A DNA stretch of 64,000 nucleotides, taken from the NCBI RefSeq assembly GCF_010119225.1, contig NZ_WNKF01000002.1, forward strand, positions 124,001 through 188,000, given 5' to 3'. Positions 1 through 9,159 of this stretch are shown here, in pieces. A program made the position numbers and the translations under genes. Every line of letters begins with the position of its first letter. The stretch's first letter is position 1. The notes under the pieces are model-generated. The model made no database searches, was not told where the DNA came from, and was given only the letters and a program-made list of their open reading frames with translations. This stretch comes from Cyclobacterium roseum. GTDB lineage: Bacteria; Bacteroidota; Bacteroidia; Cytophagales; Cyclobacteriaceae.

Positions 1-724
1 CCCTCCATTTGGAGGGATGGTAAATTTTGGGTGCATAGGGACGCATGGGGGCTGTTCCGATAAATTGCTCCCAATGCACATGGGGGGGTGGAGTCTCTCC
101 ACTTGCCGGTCGGGGGCCTTCAAATCGATAAGCCTCCGTGGCGCCGGGCCGGTTGGAGCAAAGGTACACCTGCTTTATTTTTCCAATATGCCTTTCCTTG
201 ATCCATTGCACAGCGGTGCGGTCTCCCTTACCGGAGGCGTGTTGGGTACCCAGCTGACTGACAATGCCTGCTTTTTTGGCGGCTTCGGTGAGTTTTCGAA
301 TTTCGGCCACGTCGTGGCACATGGGCTTCTGGCAATACACGTGCTTGCCTGCCTGGATGGCGCGGTAACTGATCGGAAAATGGTTGTGGTCCGGCACGCT
401 TACGTTTATGGAATCGAAATTCCCCATTTCATTAGCAAATAAGGTTCGCCAATCGGTATAGGTTTTTGCCTGCGGCAAGGCCTCCGATGCCCTGGCTAAA
501 TGGTTTTCGTCCACGTCACAAATGGCGACGATTTCCACTTCCGGATGGGATTTGAAGCGATTCAGATCGTGCCAGCCCATACCCCCTACACCGATGCAAA
601 CATGCCTGAGTTTTTTCTTTCTCGTAAATAAATTGGGGTATTGCGCAAGCAATGGAGGCGTTAATGCTAATAGAGCTGACCGGTTTAAAAATTTTCTTCG
701 GTTGATTTTTGTTAATTTATTCAT
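1..724 (-). CDS. Gfo/Idh/MocA-family oxidoreductase, N-terminal part (runs off left edge)
   Basis: An open frame of 241 codons runs from an ATG to the window edge without a stop. The N-terminus carries a twin-arginine-like signal (INRRKFLNRSALLAL), so export by Tat is likely. A Rossmann nucleotide-binding segment follows (CIGVGGMGWHDLNRF, about residues 42-56), then an acidic strand end (ICDVDENH) typical of NAD(P) ribose binding. The conserved sugar-oxidoreductase motif appears as CQKPMC, where most family members have EKP. The family oxidises or reduces sugars and related polyols with a tightly bound nicotinamide cofactor. Exported members are common in Bacteroidota and Planctomycetes next to sugar-catabolic genes, which fits this PUL setting. 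The substrate cannot be read from the sequence, and the C-terminal half lies outside the window. Confidence 0.85.
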   Translation of the reverse strand, partial: MNKLTKINRRKFLNRSALLALTPPLLAQYPNLFTRKKKLRHVCIGVGGMGWHDLNRFKSHPEVEIVAICDVDENHLARASEALPQAKTYTDWRTLFANEMGNFDSINVSVPDHNHFPISYRAIQAGKHVYCQKPMCHDVAEIRKLTEAAKKAGIVSQLGTQHASGKGDRTAVQWIKERHIGKIKQVYLCSNRPGATEAYRFEGPRPASGETPPPHVHWEQFIGTAPMRPYAPKIYHPSKWR

Positions 725-765
725 CGTAAGCGGGATTTCGGGTTTATTATGGAATATAATGTAAA

Positions 766-795
766 CTTCCCGAAAAACCGTAGTTTATCGGGAAG
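766..795. terminator. Hairpin between susD and the oxidoreductase gene
   Basis: An 8-bp perfect inverted repeat (CTTCCCGA / TCGGGAAG) with a 14-nt loop lies between the susD stop and the oxidoreductase start. On the minus strand it is followed by a short T-rich stretch (TTTACATT). It is a plausible weak terminator or processing hairpin at the end of the susC-susD transcript. Confidence 0.5.
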
Positions 796-826
796 CTTTT
801 ACTAATTAAAAACAAGGGGGCCGTTA

Positions 827-2389
827 TTAGGGGAATCCCGGGTTTTGAGGTTGTAAATTGGGGTTGTTCTGCATTTCAGGCAGGGGATACGGCATCAATA
901 AATGCATGCTTTGCAAAGCTTGGTTGGAGCTCAGGTTGACATGGCCTACAAAATCGTCGAAACCGTCTGTCAACTCATTGTAAGCTTTTCGCAAGCGCAG
1001 CATGTCAAACCAGGTAATCTGCTCGTAGCATAGCTCGTGCCACCTTTCCTTCCACACGGCCTCCCTAAAGGAATCGGCCGTGAACGCTCCCATTGCGGGC
1101 GTTTCAAGACCTGCCCTGTCCCGGATCCTTCTGAGACTTTCATGAGCCAATGCATCGGGGCCACTCACTTCATTTTGGGCCTCTGCATACATCAGCAGTA
1201 CTTCTGCAAACCGGATCAACGGTACGTTGAGGTTATTCGCGCGATTACCGGGCACGCCGGCTGTTCCTAATGCAGCTCGGTTGAAATGTTTGAATATATA
1301 AGGAGCACCTAAATCAAACTCCTCGCCGCTTCCGTTTGTATAATAGGTGGTATAGAAGAAGCCTTCCTGATTTACCGCTCTCTTGTCACCCTCTTCATAA
1401 GAATTATAGAATTCAATTGTAGGGACGGTACTTCCAGTACCAGAAGGACCTTGGAAGGTTACTGGCTTAAAGTTCGGAAACATGTTGTTCATGGGATTGC
1501 CTGCTACGATCACATTGTATTGGAGCATAAACAAGTGTTCCAGCCGGTTGCCATTGGTCTCATCGTGCAGGTCACCATAGGTTGGGAATAAGTTGATTGA
1601 GCCTGGATTCGCGTCGGCATAATCGATCACCTCTTTGGCTTTAGCCGCCGCCAGCTGATAATGAGATGCACCCTTGCTTAACGGAAAACCTGCCATGGTC
1701 AGATACACTTTCGCCAATTGGGCCTTAACGGCTGCTGAAGAAACACGACCACTGGGATCCATCCAGGGCAAGCCTGCACTTTCGGCGGCTAACAAATCCC
1801 CTAAAATTAATTCATAAATTTGTTCCTGGGGAGCAGGTGAGGGTCTAAAATCCTCTGCGCTTGCCGTTTGAGGAACTTTAATCAAGGGAACATTTCCCCA
1901 AAGCCGTACCGCATAGAAATACGCCCAAGCTCTAATAAAACGGGCTTCACCCAAAATTTTGGCCTTCTGAGCCTCATCCATGGGCGTGATGGCCGGAACC
2001 CGATCCAATACCAGGTTCGCCTGTGCAATCACCTTGTAAAGGCCGTTCCACCAGTTGATGATGTGCCCGGTTCTTCCGTCATAAATCAACCCGTACAGGT
2101 TATTCAAATCGGAATTTTGGGCGGTTTCAGTCGTGGAAGTGCCAGTAGGTGCCTCTAGAAGCTGCCAGGTGGAAGAGAAAATTCCCGAACCACCACCATA
2201 GAAACGCATGTCTGCATATACCGAAGCAAGTGCCGCTTCCGCATGATCCGGAATCGTGTAAAAGGACTCCGGCGTTAGGTTTGAGGGGTCCTCTTCGCTG
2301 AGAAATTCCTCACATCCTGTCGTAAAAATAAGCAGTGCCAATCCTAGAGAAAGATAGGAATGGGACCATTTTTTTATAGTCAATTTCAT
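827..2389 (-). CDS. SusD/RagB-family glycan-binding lipoprotein
   Basis: This 520-residue protein has a lipoprotein signal ending at Cys26 (FTTGC) and the acidic stretch EEFLSEEDPS seen at the start of mature SusD proteins. The middle contains the tetratricopeptide-like helices of the family (KAKILGEARFIRAWAYFYAVRL). The C-terminus has the typical ending, with a hydrophobic PYPLPEMQNNPNLQPQNPGF block. SusD-like proteins cap the SusC barrel at the cell surface and bind oligosaccharides. It begins 31 nt downstream of the susC stop, so the two form one transcript. Unlike the other three pairs here, no sigma or FecR gene accompanies this one. The ligand is unknown, though nearby sulfatases point to a sulfated glycan. 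Confidence 0.93.
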   Translation of the reverse strand: MKLTIKKWSHSYLSLGLALLIFTTGCEEFLSEEDPSNLTPESFYTIPDHAEAALASVYADMRFYGGGSGIFSSTWQLLEAPTGTSTTETAQNSDLNNLYGLIYDGRTGHIINWWNGLYKVIAQANLVLDRVPAITPMDEAQKAKILGEARFIRAWAYFYAVRLWGNVPLIKVPQTASAEDFRPSPAPQEQIYELILGDLLAAESAGLPWMDPSGRVSSAAVKAQLAKVYLTMAGFPLSKGASHYQLAAAKAKEVIDYADANPGSINLFPTYGDLHDETNGNRLEHLFMLQYNVIVAGNPMNNMFPNFKPVTFQGPSGTGSTVPTIEFYNSYEEGDKRAVNQEGFFYTTYYTNGSGEEFDLGAPYIFKHFNRAALGTAGVPGNRANNLNVPLIRFAEVLLMYAEAQNEVSGPDALAHESLRRIRDRAGLETPAMGAFTADSFREAVWKERWHELCYEQITWFDMLRLRKAYNELTDGFDDFVGHVNLSSNQALQSMHLLMPYPLPEMQNNPNLQPQNPGFP

Positions 2390-2420
2390 TGTTGTTTTGA
2401 TTTAGGTTATTCCAGATCGA

Positions 2421-5400
2421 TTAAAGGGTTACCTGTAGGCCAAGCATGTACGTAGTAGGCTTGGGATAGGCATGCCAGTTCATGCCTTGAGAAAAGACAT
2501 TGTTGTTATTGCCTCCCCGTATTGGCGCCACTTCCGGATCGCCGATGATTTCACTGCCCGTGAGCAGAAAGAAATTTTGAACCGTACTGTACACCCGCAA
2601 CCTGCTTAGCTTAATACGGTTAGCAACTTCTATAGGGAAAGTGTATCCGATTAGCACGTTTCTACCCCTTAAGAAAGAAGCATCTTTTACCCAACGGGAG
2701 TCTACGTTCGTTACGTAACCGGCACGGGTATCCCGGATCTCAGCCACCATTGTATTTTGGTTGGTAGGTGTCCAGGCATTCAACACGGTGCGGTAGCTGT
2801 TTGCCAGTGCTTGTCGATCTTCACTTGGATGCAGGTTCATATCCAGCAGGTCATTGCCGTACATGTATTGTAATTCAAGCGTCAGGTCCCAATTTCTGAA
2901 CCGCAGGTTGTTGTTAAAGGCTCCCCACATATTGGGGTTACCGTTTCCAATAATCATCCTGTCAGAATCGTTGATGGCTTTGTCGCCATTCACATCAAGG
3001 TACTTGACGTCACCCGGAAGGACCGTCAAACCGTTTCTATAACTTACGTATTCCGCAGCCTCACTTCGCTCATCTTCGCTCCAGATTCCCAATCGTACCA
3101 ATCCCCAAAATGAACCCACAGGTTCACCGACCCGTATGATGTTTGTCGCGTTGGTAAAGTTAGGTCCGCCCACTCCAAAAATATCTGCCGGGGTAGCCAG
3201 TGATAACACCTTGTTTCTATTGGCAGAAAGATTGAAGGATGTATTCCAGGTAAAGTCAGCTTTCTCGACATTAACCGTATTAAGCGTAAATTCAATACCC
3301 CTATTCTCCATAGAACCTACGTTGCTACGGATAGTGGCATACCCACTGGTTCTCGGTACCGGTGAATCCAGTAGCATATCGGTGGTCTTTCGGTAATAAT
3401 AATCCATCTCCACGGTAACTCTATTCTGGAACAAGCCCAGTTCCAACCCAATATCACTTTGTGCCGTCTTTTCCCATTTTAAATCGGGATTGGCAAGTCG
3501 GTTGATGCCTGTACCTCCGACCTGAGACTCATTGTAGATCGCTGAATAGTTTGAGCTAAGCAAGGCAAGTGAAGAGTAAGGAGGGATTTCCGAGTTACCG
3601 GTAAGTCCATAGCTCGCTCGTAGCTTCAAATTAGAAATCGTGCTATTCCCCTTCAGGAAGCCTTCTTCAGATAATCTCCACGCCACAGCGGTAGAAGGGA
3701 AAAAGGCATACTTGTTGTTCTCACCGAATTTAGAAGCACCATCCGCTCTTCCGGTAGCCGTAAAGAGGTATTTGCCATCAAGGATGTAATTGACCCGGGC
3801 AAAATAAGAGTTCAGTGAATGCCTATTGGCACCGGACCCTACACGAGGCAACTGAGAGCCTGCTCCCAGGTTATTAAACGTGAAAAAATCGGTAGCAAAA
3901 TTTTGAATGCTGGCACTCATGGAGGTAAACGTATTTTCCTGCCAGGATACTCCCAATAAGCCGGTAAACGCGTGCCTGTCAGCGAAGACTTTGTTATAAG
4001 TCAGGTAATTTTCCAATGACCAAAAATTATCTCGCATCATGCTTTTAGAAGCAGTTCCGTTCTGTGCAATGGCGAGCGTTCGGGTACTGGATTGGTTGTT
4101 TTCCTGAGTCATGATATTCACTCCCAAAACCGTTCGCATTTCCAATCCCTCGGCAAACTTGATGTTTGTATAGGCGCTACCAAGTGTTGTCTGGGTATTG
4201 AGCACATACCTTCGTCCATATAGTCTGTGCATGGAGCTCATGGTGCCTTCGGCAAAGGGATAATCACGGTTATTGGCAAAAACGCCATCATCGTATCGGA
4301 CAGGCAAGAAGGGGAAATCTTCCACAATTTGGCGGGGAACCGCATCACTGACATCCACCAGGTTTTCTTCCTGGGAGTTATAACTAAGCGTTCCTCCTAT
4401 GGTCAGCCAGGATTTTACCTTATCTTCAATGGTAAACCGGGTGGAATACCGGGTAAGGTACGATGTCTTCAACAAGCCCTGATCATCCCGGTAACCCAGG
4501 GATAAGGAGTAGGTCGTTCTTTCGTTACCTCCGGTAAAACCTAACTGATGATTTTGAGAAATTTTATTCTGTGTCGTTTCCTCCAGCCAATTCGTGTCGT
4601 GCAGCGGATTTCCCTGACTGTCAAATACCCGGGGGTCCGTACGCCTGAGGGCAGGATTCAGATACGCCCATCGGCCTGCATTCCATCCTACTGGATCGTA
4701 TTTTTCCATGTTTCTCCAGGCAAGGTCCTCTACAGCCAGGTATTCTTCTGCATTTAGTACCTCCGGCCTGTTGGGCCCAATGGTATTCACACTCATATCA
4801 ACGTTATACGTCAAGGTGCCATCACCGGATTTTCCTTTTTTGGTGGTCACCAAAATTACCCCATTTGCGCCTCTGGACCCATAAATCGCAGTAGATGAAG
4901 CATCTTTTAATACTTCTACAGACACGATATCATTGGGGTTAATATAATCGATTGGATTACTGGCTTGGGTCATCGTTCCCATGGGCAGCATTACCCCATC
5001 CACCACATACAAGGGGTTATTCGAGGAATTGATGGAACTGAAGCCACGAATACGCACGTTGGTTCTTCCTCCTGGACGTCCAGAGTTGGTATTTACCTGT
5101 ACACCGGCTACCCTGCCAGCCAAGGCTTGATTTAAGGAAGGGGCAGGACGCTCACTTAATTCGGTCTCTCCCACCGATCCGACCGAACCGGTTAGGTCGG
5201 ACTTTCGCTGGGTACCGTAACCGATCACCACCACTTCTTCCAACGCCGAGGCATCCTGGCTTAGGCGGATGGTCAACTCGGACTGGTTGCTGACTTTGAT
5301 GGTCTGGGCCTGGTACCCAATAAAGGAAATTACCAGGGTAGATTCCTCCGGTACGGTAATGGAAAATTTTCCATCCAAGTCCGTGACGGTACCTCGGGTG

Positions 5401-5630
5401 GTTCCCTGTACCGAAACGGTAGCTCCTGGAAGTGCTTCCTCATTTTCGTCCAGCACGGTGCCGGTAATGGTGATATCGACCTCGCTTTCAATCAAGTCGG
5501 GGCCTTCAGAGGTGGCAGCTGCAGCCGGAAAAGGCTGAATAAGCAACAGGCAGATCAGTAGGGGAAAAGCCAGAGCAACCCCTGCCCTTTGGAGCAGTGC
5601 TAATCCTGCCTTAGGTAATTTATTTTTCAT
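2421..5630 (-). CDS. SusC/RagA-family TonB-dependent outer-membrane transporter without STN domain
   Basis: A 1069-residue outer-membrane transporter. A signal peptide precedes a CarboxypepD_reg-like domain (ITGTVLDENEEALPGATV, about residues 54-130), then the TonB-box region VVVIGYGTQRKSDLTG, a plug with the NPLYVVDGV motif and the VEVLKDASSTAIYGSRGANG signature, and a long beta-barrel ending in an aromatic/hydrophobic strand. It lacks the N-terminal secretin/TonB short (STN) domain present in the other three SusC proteins here. That domain relays signals to FecR-type anti-sigma factors, which agrees with the absence of a sigma/FecR pair upstream. Regulation must be by another route, and no regulator gene is visible in the 1 kb upstream. 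It is paired with the susD gene directly downstream. Confidence 0.95.
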   Translation of the reverse strand: MKNKLPKAGLALLQRAGVALAFPLLICLLLIQPFPAAAATSEGPDLIESEVDITITGTVLDENEEALPGATVSVQGTTRGTVTDLDGKFSITVPEESTLVISFIGYQAQTIKVSNQSELTIRLSQDASALEEVVVIGYGTQRKSDLTGSVGSVGETELSERPAPSLNQALAGRVAGVQVNTNSGRPGGRTNVRIRGFSSINSSNNPLYVVDGVMLPMGTMTQASNPIDYINPNDIVSVEVLKDASSTAIYGSRGANGVILVTTKKGKSGDGTLTYNVDMSVNTIGPNRPEVLNAEEYLAVEDLAWRNMEKYDPVGWNAGRWAYLNPALRRTDPRVFDSQGNPLHDTNWLEETTQNKISQNHQLGFTGGNERTTYSLSLGYRDDQGLLKTSYLTRYSTRFTIEDKVKSWLTIGGTLSYNSQEENLVDVSDAVPRQIVEDFPFLPVRYDDGVFANNRDYPFAEGTMSSMHRLYGRRYVLNTQTTLGSAYTNIKFAEGLEMRTVLGVNIMTQENNQSSTRTLAIAQNGTASKSMMRDNFWSLENYLTYNKVFADRHAFTGLLGVSWQENTFTSMSASIQNFATDFFTFNNLGAGSQLPRVGSGANRHSLNSYFARVNYILDGKYLFTATGRADGASKFGENNKYAFFPSTAVAWRLSEEGFLKGNSTISNLKLRASYGLTGNSEIPPYSSLALLSSNYSAIYNESQVGGTGINRLANPDLKWEKTAQSDIGLELGLFQNRVTVEMDYYYRKTTDMLLDSPVPRTSGYATIRSNVGSMENRGIEFTLNTVNVEKADFTWNTSFNLSANRNKVLSLATPADIFGVGGPNFTNATNIIRVGEPVGSFWGLVRLGIWSEDERSEAAEYVSYRNGLTVLPGDVKYLDVNGDKAINDSDRMIIGNGNPNMWGAFNNNLRFRNWDLTLELQYMYGNDLLDMNLHPSEDRQALANSYRTVLNAWTPTNQNTMVAEIRDTRAGYVTNVDSRWVKDASFLRGRNVLIGYTFPIEVANRIKLSRLRVYSTVQNFFLLTGSEIIGDPEVAPIRGGNNNNVFSQGMNWHAYPKPTTYMLGLQVTL

Positions 5631-5640
5631 TAGGATATTG

Positions 5641-5647
5641 GTTTATT
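5641..5647 (-). promoter_or_regulatory. AATAAAC box upstream of susC start
   Basis: On the minus strand AATAAAC lies exactly 10 nt before the susC ATG. The same box, or AATAAAAC, sits 10-11 nt before all four susC starts in the window, and none has a Shine-Dalgarno sequence. It probably helps translation initiation, as A-rich leaders do in Bacteroidota. Confidence 0.45.
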
Positions 5648-6681
5648 AGAAATTGAAATGATCCGGGAAAATCAGCAGTAGGGCGCCGCGCTTTCCCAAC
5701 GGATGGGGATTGCCAGGCACTACCGCAGAAAATTACCCAGATTTACTCGTGGGAATCGCCACTAACGGCGCTTGGACCGGGACTCGATCCTGGATACCAT
5801 CGTCTTGTTTGCCAGCATCCCGCTTGGATTGGGGAAGCCATGAAAAAAGAAATACCTAGGTAAAACAAGTATCTCGGATCCGGATTGGGTCAAGATTAGG
5901 AACTGTTTTCCAGGTTCATTGGAGGGTTTGGTTTTTGTAAGTAGTTAGTTTTTCTTTCTATTGCCCGTTTATCGTTGGCGAACAGAAAGGGCCCCAACCT
6001 GGAAAACCAGCATGGAGGGCAGATTGAAAAGCATGTGATCCCAAAAAGAATTCGTTACTATCCGGTATACCGGCCATTCCCTGAAGCGGAAATCGGACGG
6101 ACATCCCCATAATGCAGCGGATCCAGTTGACGATTCAAGCCGTATACACCCGCACACAAAAAAAGGAACGGGTACCCATTGGAAATTCGAAAAACAGGGA
6201 ATTTCCAAAAACAAATGCTTCCCGGATCAAGCAAAAAAGGCCGAAAAATGAATGAAGACACAAGCTGTACGAAAGTAAAGGCTTGCTTTTCGTTCAATTC
6301 AGACCATAATGGCACAAACCAAGCGGATTTCGGGTCTTAAGGTTAATAGGCATGGGTTCCACTGCCCGGTAGGCTACTAACACTTCTGGCAACAGTGCTT
6401 CGCTGCAAACCTTTCCCACCTAAAAGAATTGATTGATAGGAAAATGGATTACTTTAAAATTTACTTGTGAAATATATAAATTTTTCAAATTATTCCCTAA
6501 CTATTGTAGATAAAATTAAAATTAATTTTTTGTTAACCATCCGGCAATTAAGCAGCCTATACCGGTCTCACGCCGCAAAAAATTAAGCGGAAAAACAAAG
6601 AAGAAGTGGCCTTTTTTTAACCGAAGGAAAACCTGGGAAAAAGGAATGCTTCGCTACCGGATGGCACTTCGACAGCATCGC
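5648..6681. other. Intergenic region without a recognisable gene
   Basis: About 1 kb separates susC from the upstream cytochrome gene. Short open frames exist on the minus strand (for example around 5969-6315), but they are cysteine- and tryptophan-rich, match no family I know and overlap one another, so I do not call them genes. The stretch from about 6470 to 6540 is very AT-rich and could hold promoters. No hairpin with a T-run and no clear TTTG/TAnnTTTG promoter pair was found. The length suggests a long regulatory leader or a decayed gene. Confidence 0.4.
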
Positions 6682-9003
6682 TTAGGTTTTGGTAAGCGTC
6701 TCTTCCAGATTATAAAGGGCGACTATTACCTGCATCAGTGCAGCCGTTCTTTCCGGTGCCGCGGCTTCTTTTTGGGGAGATTCTCCCACTGTCAGCAGAT
6801 TCTTTGCTTCTTGTGAATTCCCCTTATAATGTTCCGATTCCTCCTGAAAAAAGGCAAGCAGCGCCTCCTTTTCCTCGTCTTTGGGAAACCGGCACAAAAC
6901 ACGGATAAAAGCTTCCTCTATTGCTTCTTCCGGGGAGTTGTGAGTGGTTATCAGGTTTTCAGCCATCACCCTGGAGGCTTCCAAAACCATAGGGTCATTA
7001 AGCAAAGCCAGGGCTTGCAAGGGGGTATTGGTTCGGTTGCGGCTTACCTGACAAATGTCCCGGTTGCTGCCGTCAAAGATCAGCAGTGCAGGGGGAGGCA
7101 AGGTCAATTTTATAAACGTATAAATCCCTCTTCGGTAGAGTTTGTTTCCTTTATCCTGCCGATAGATGTTTAGCTCGCCCCTTCCGGAACTGGACGCTTC
7201 CCAAAGCCCTTCCGGCTGATAGGGCTTTACGCTAGGCCCACCAATCTCCGGAACCAGCAGCCCGCTGCTGGAAAGCATGTAATCGCGAATCAATTCGGCA
7301 TGAAGGCGCAAGCGGGGATAACGGGCTAAATAGACGTTATTCGGATCCTTTTCCAGATGTTCAGGTTGAATAACAGCCGATTGCCGGTAAGTAGCAGAGG
7401 TTACCAAAACTTTGATAAGTCGCTTGATATCCCAACCGTTTTCCCGAAAATCAACGGCCAGCCAATCCAATAGCTCCGGGTGCGTAGGTAATTTCCCCTG
7501 CATCCCGAAATCTCCCGCCGAGGGAACCAGCCCCTGACCGAAAATTTCCTGCCAAATCAAGTTGACAAATACCCGGGAGGTAAGCGGATGGTCTGCTGCC
7601 AGCGCCCATTGAACCAAGCCCAATCGGTTTGGGGGCAAATCGGAATCAAATGGTTTGATAACAGCAGGTGTAGCGGCAGGCAAGGGATCGCCTGTCGGTG
7701 CATCGTACACTCCCCGGTTCAGCACATGCGTGGGCCGGATGGAATCCTGCAAGTCTTTCATAATGGACACCGCTACTTTGGCGGTGTCGGGATGATTGAC
7801 AAAGGATAAAATCCCACGGGTATCTTCTTCTTCTACCCAAATCAAAGGGGTTTTTGCCCTTACGGGAGAACCTGCTCCGCCTTCGAAACCTTTCTCCGGT
7901 GTATTATTAAAAAAAGCATACAGGCTAAAATAGTCCTCCTGGGAAACCGGATCGTATTTGTGATCGTGACACTGGGCGCATTCCATGGTTATCCCAAGCG
8001 TTACCTTACTGAAGGTATTCGTTTTGTCAAGCACATACTCTACCCGGTATTCCTCATCAATCACCCCCTCTTCTTCTGTGATTTTATGGTTGCGATTAAA
8101 AGCCGTGGCCAGCAATTGTTCTTTCGTTGGCTCCGGAAGCAAATCACCCGCAAATTGCCAGGTCAAAAAGGTGTCGTATGATAAATTTTGGTTGAAGGCA
8201 TGAATCACCCAATCCCGGTACGGCCACTGGGTCCGGATATTGTCATTTTGATAACCAAATGAATCTGCATATCGGGAAATATCCAGCCAGAGAAGTGCCA
8301 TTTTTTCTCCGTAAGCTGGCTTTTCCAGGTAATAATCCACCATTTCCTCCCAGGACCGGTCCCCTCCCAAAAAGCTTTTTACCTCATCGGTACTTGGAGG
8401 AAGGCCGGTAAGGTCCAGGCTCAGCCGTTTCAACTGGTAGGCCTTTTCTGCCTCCGGGTTGGGTTGCAGTCCCCTGGAACTCATATTATCAAACACAAAT
8501 TTATCGATAGGATGGGAAGACCATCCCGGGTGATTGTTTTCGGGTGGGGTATGTTTTTTTGGGGGGACAAAGGCCCAATGGGTTTCGTATTCCGCCCCTT
8601 GCTGAATCCACTTTCGGATAAGTTGTTTATCCCGCTCAGAAAGTTTCAGGTTGGACTCTGGGGGAGGCATCATCTGATCTGCCTCCTCCGATGTAATCCG
8701 GCTAAATACCATGGATTCCCTAAGGCTACCGGGTACAATGGCATGGTTTTCCGGGTTTTCTTTCAAGGCGGCATAGGCCCCTTCTTCCTGGTCCAGCCGC
8801 AATCCTGCCTCCCGCTTGTTCGCATCCGGACCATGGCAGGCAAAGCAATTGTCGGATAAGATGGGGCGGATATGGAAATTATAACTGACTTGTTCCGGAA
8901 TTTTTTCGCTGATTTCTGCTTCTTCACAGGCGTATACCATTACACCGGCAAGCAACGGAAATAAAACACCTGTAAGAAAGTAAGAGCCCTTTTTTAACTG
9001 CAT
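6682..9003 (-). CDS. Planctomycete-type cytochrome protein (PSCyt1-DUF1549-DUF1553)
   Basis: A 773-residue exported lipoprotein (lipobox VYAC, Cys26). A cytochrome-c-like segment at the N-terminus has the haem-attachment motif CFACH (residues 53-57). DUF1549 follows (about 165-370) and includes a second haem-type motif CAQCH (342-346) and the signature DLTGLPPS. The C-terminal part is DUF1553 (about 460-720; PLTSRVFVNLIWQEIFGQG, then PTHPELLDWLA). This family is very abundant in Planctomycetes and also occurs in Bacteroidota and Verrucomicrobia. Its members lie beside sulfatases and DUF1501 proteins, but their biochemical role is not established; periplasmic redox chemistry on glycans is only a guess. 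Here the usual DUF1501 partner is missing, and a sulfatase gene lies 156 bp upstream. Confidence 0.9.
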   Translation of the reverse strand: MQLKKGSYFLTGVLFPLLAGVMVYACEEAEISEKIPEQVSYNFHIRPILSDNCFACHGPDANKREAGLRLDQEEGAYAALKENPENHAIVPGSLRESMVFSRITSEEADQMMPPPESNLKLSERDKQLIRKWIQQGAEYETHWAFVPPKKHTPPENNHPGWSSHPIDKFVFDNMSSRGLQPNPEAEKAYQLKRLSLDLTGLPPSTDEVKSFLGGDRSWEEMVDYYLEKPAYGEKMALLWLDISRYADSFGYQNDNIRTQWPYRDWVIHAFNQNLSYDTFLTWQFAGDLLPEPTKEQLLATAFNRNHKITEEEGVIDEEYRVEYVLDKTNTFSKVTLGITMECAQCHDHKYDPVSQEDYFSLYAFFNNTPEKGFEGGAGSPVRAKTPLIWVEEEDTRGILSFVNHPDTAKVAVSIMKDLQDSIRPTHVLNRGVYDAPTGDPLPAATPAVIKPFDSDLPPNRLGLVQWALAADHPLTSRVFVNLIWQEIFGQGLVPSAGDFGMQGKLPTHPELLDWLAVDFRENGWDIKRLIKVLVTSATYRQSAVIQPEHLEKDPNNVYLARYPRLRLHAELIRDYMLSSSGLLVPEIGGPSVKPYQPEGLWEASSSGRGELNIYRQDKGNKLYRRGIYTFIKLTLPPPALLIFDGSNRDICQVSRNRTNTPLQALALLNDPMVLEASRVMAENLITTHNSPEEAIEEAFIRVLCRFPKDEEKEALLAFFQEESEHYKGNSQEAKNLLTVGESPQKEAAAPERTAALMQVIVALYNLEETLTKT

Positions 9004-9159
9004 GGCAAGGATGAATTCATGATCCGTTTAAATTACAATCTATCCTGCAAATAACCAATTCCATACCTGTAAAATTCGGCTTCTCCTCCTCGATGGAGAA
9101 TATTCGAGAAGGGCATTAAATTCCTTGAAAATAATTTGAGTGCCCATTATTTAGAAACC

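Noticed and set aside
5969-6315. Two overlapping minus-strand frames upstream of susC
   Set aside because: The composition is unusual for the window (many Cys and Trp), there is no family match, and the two frames overlap, so neither is supported.
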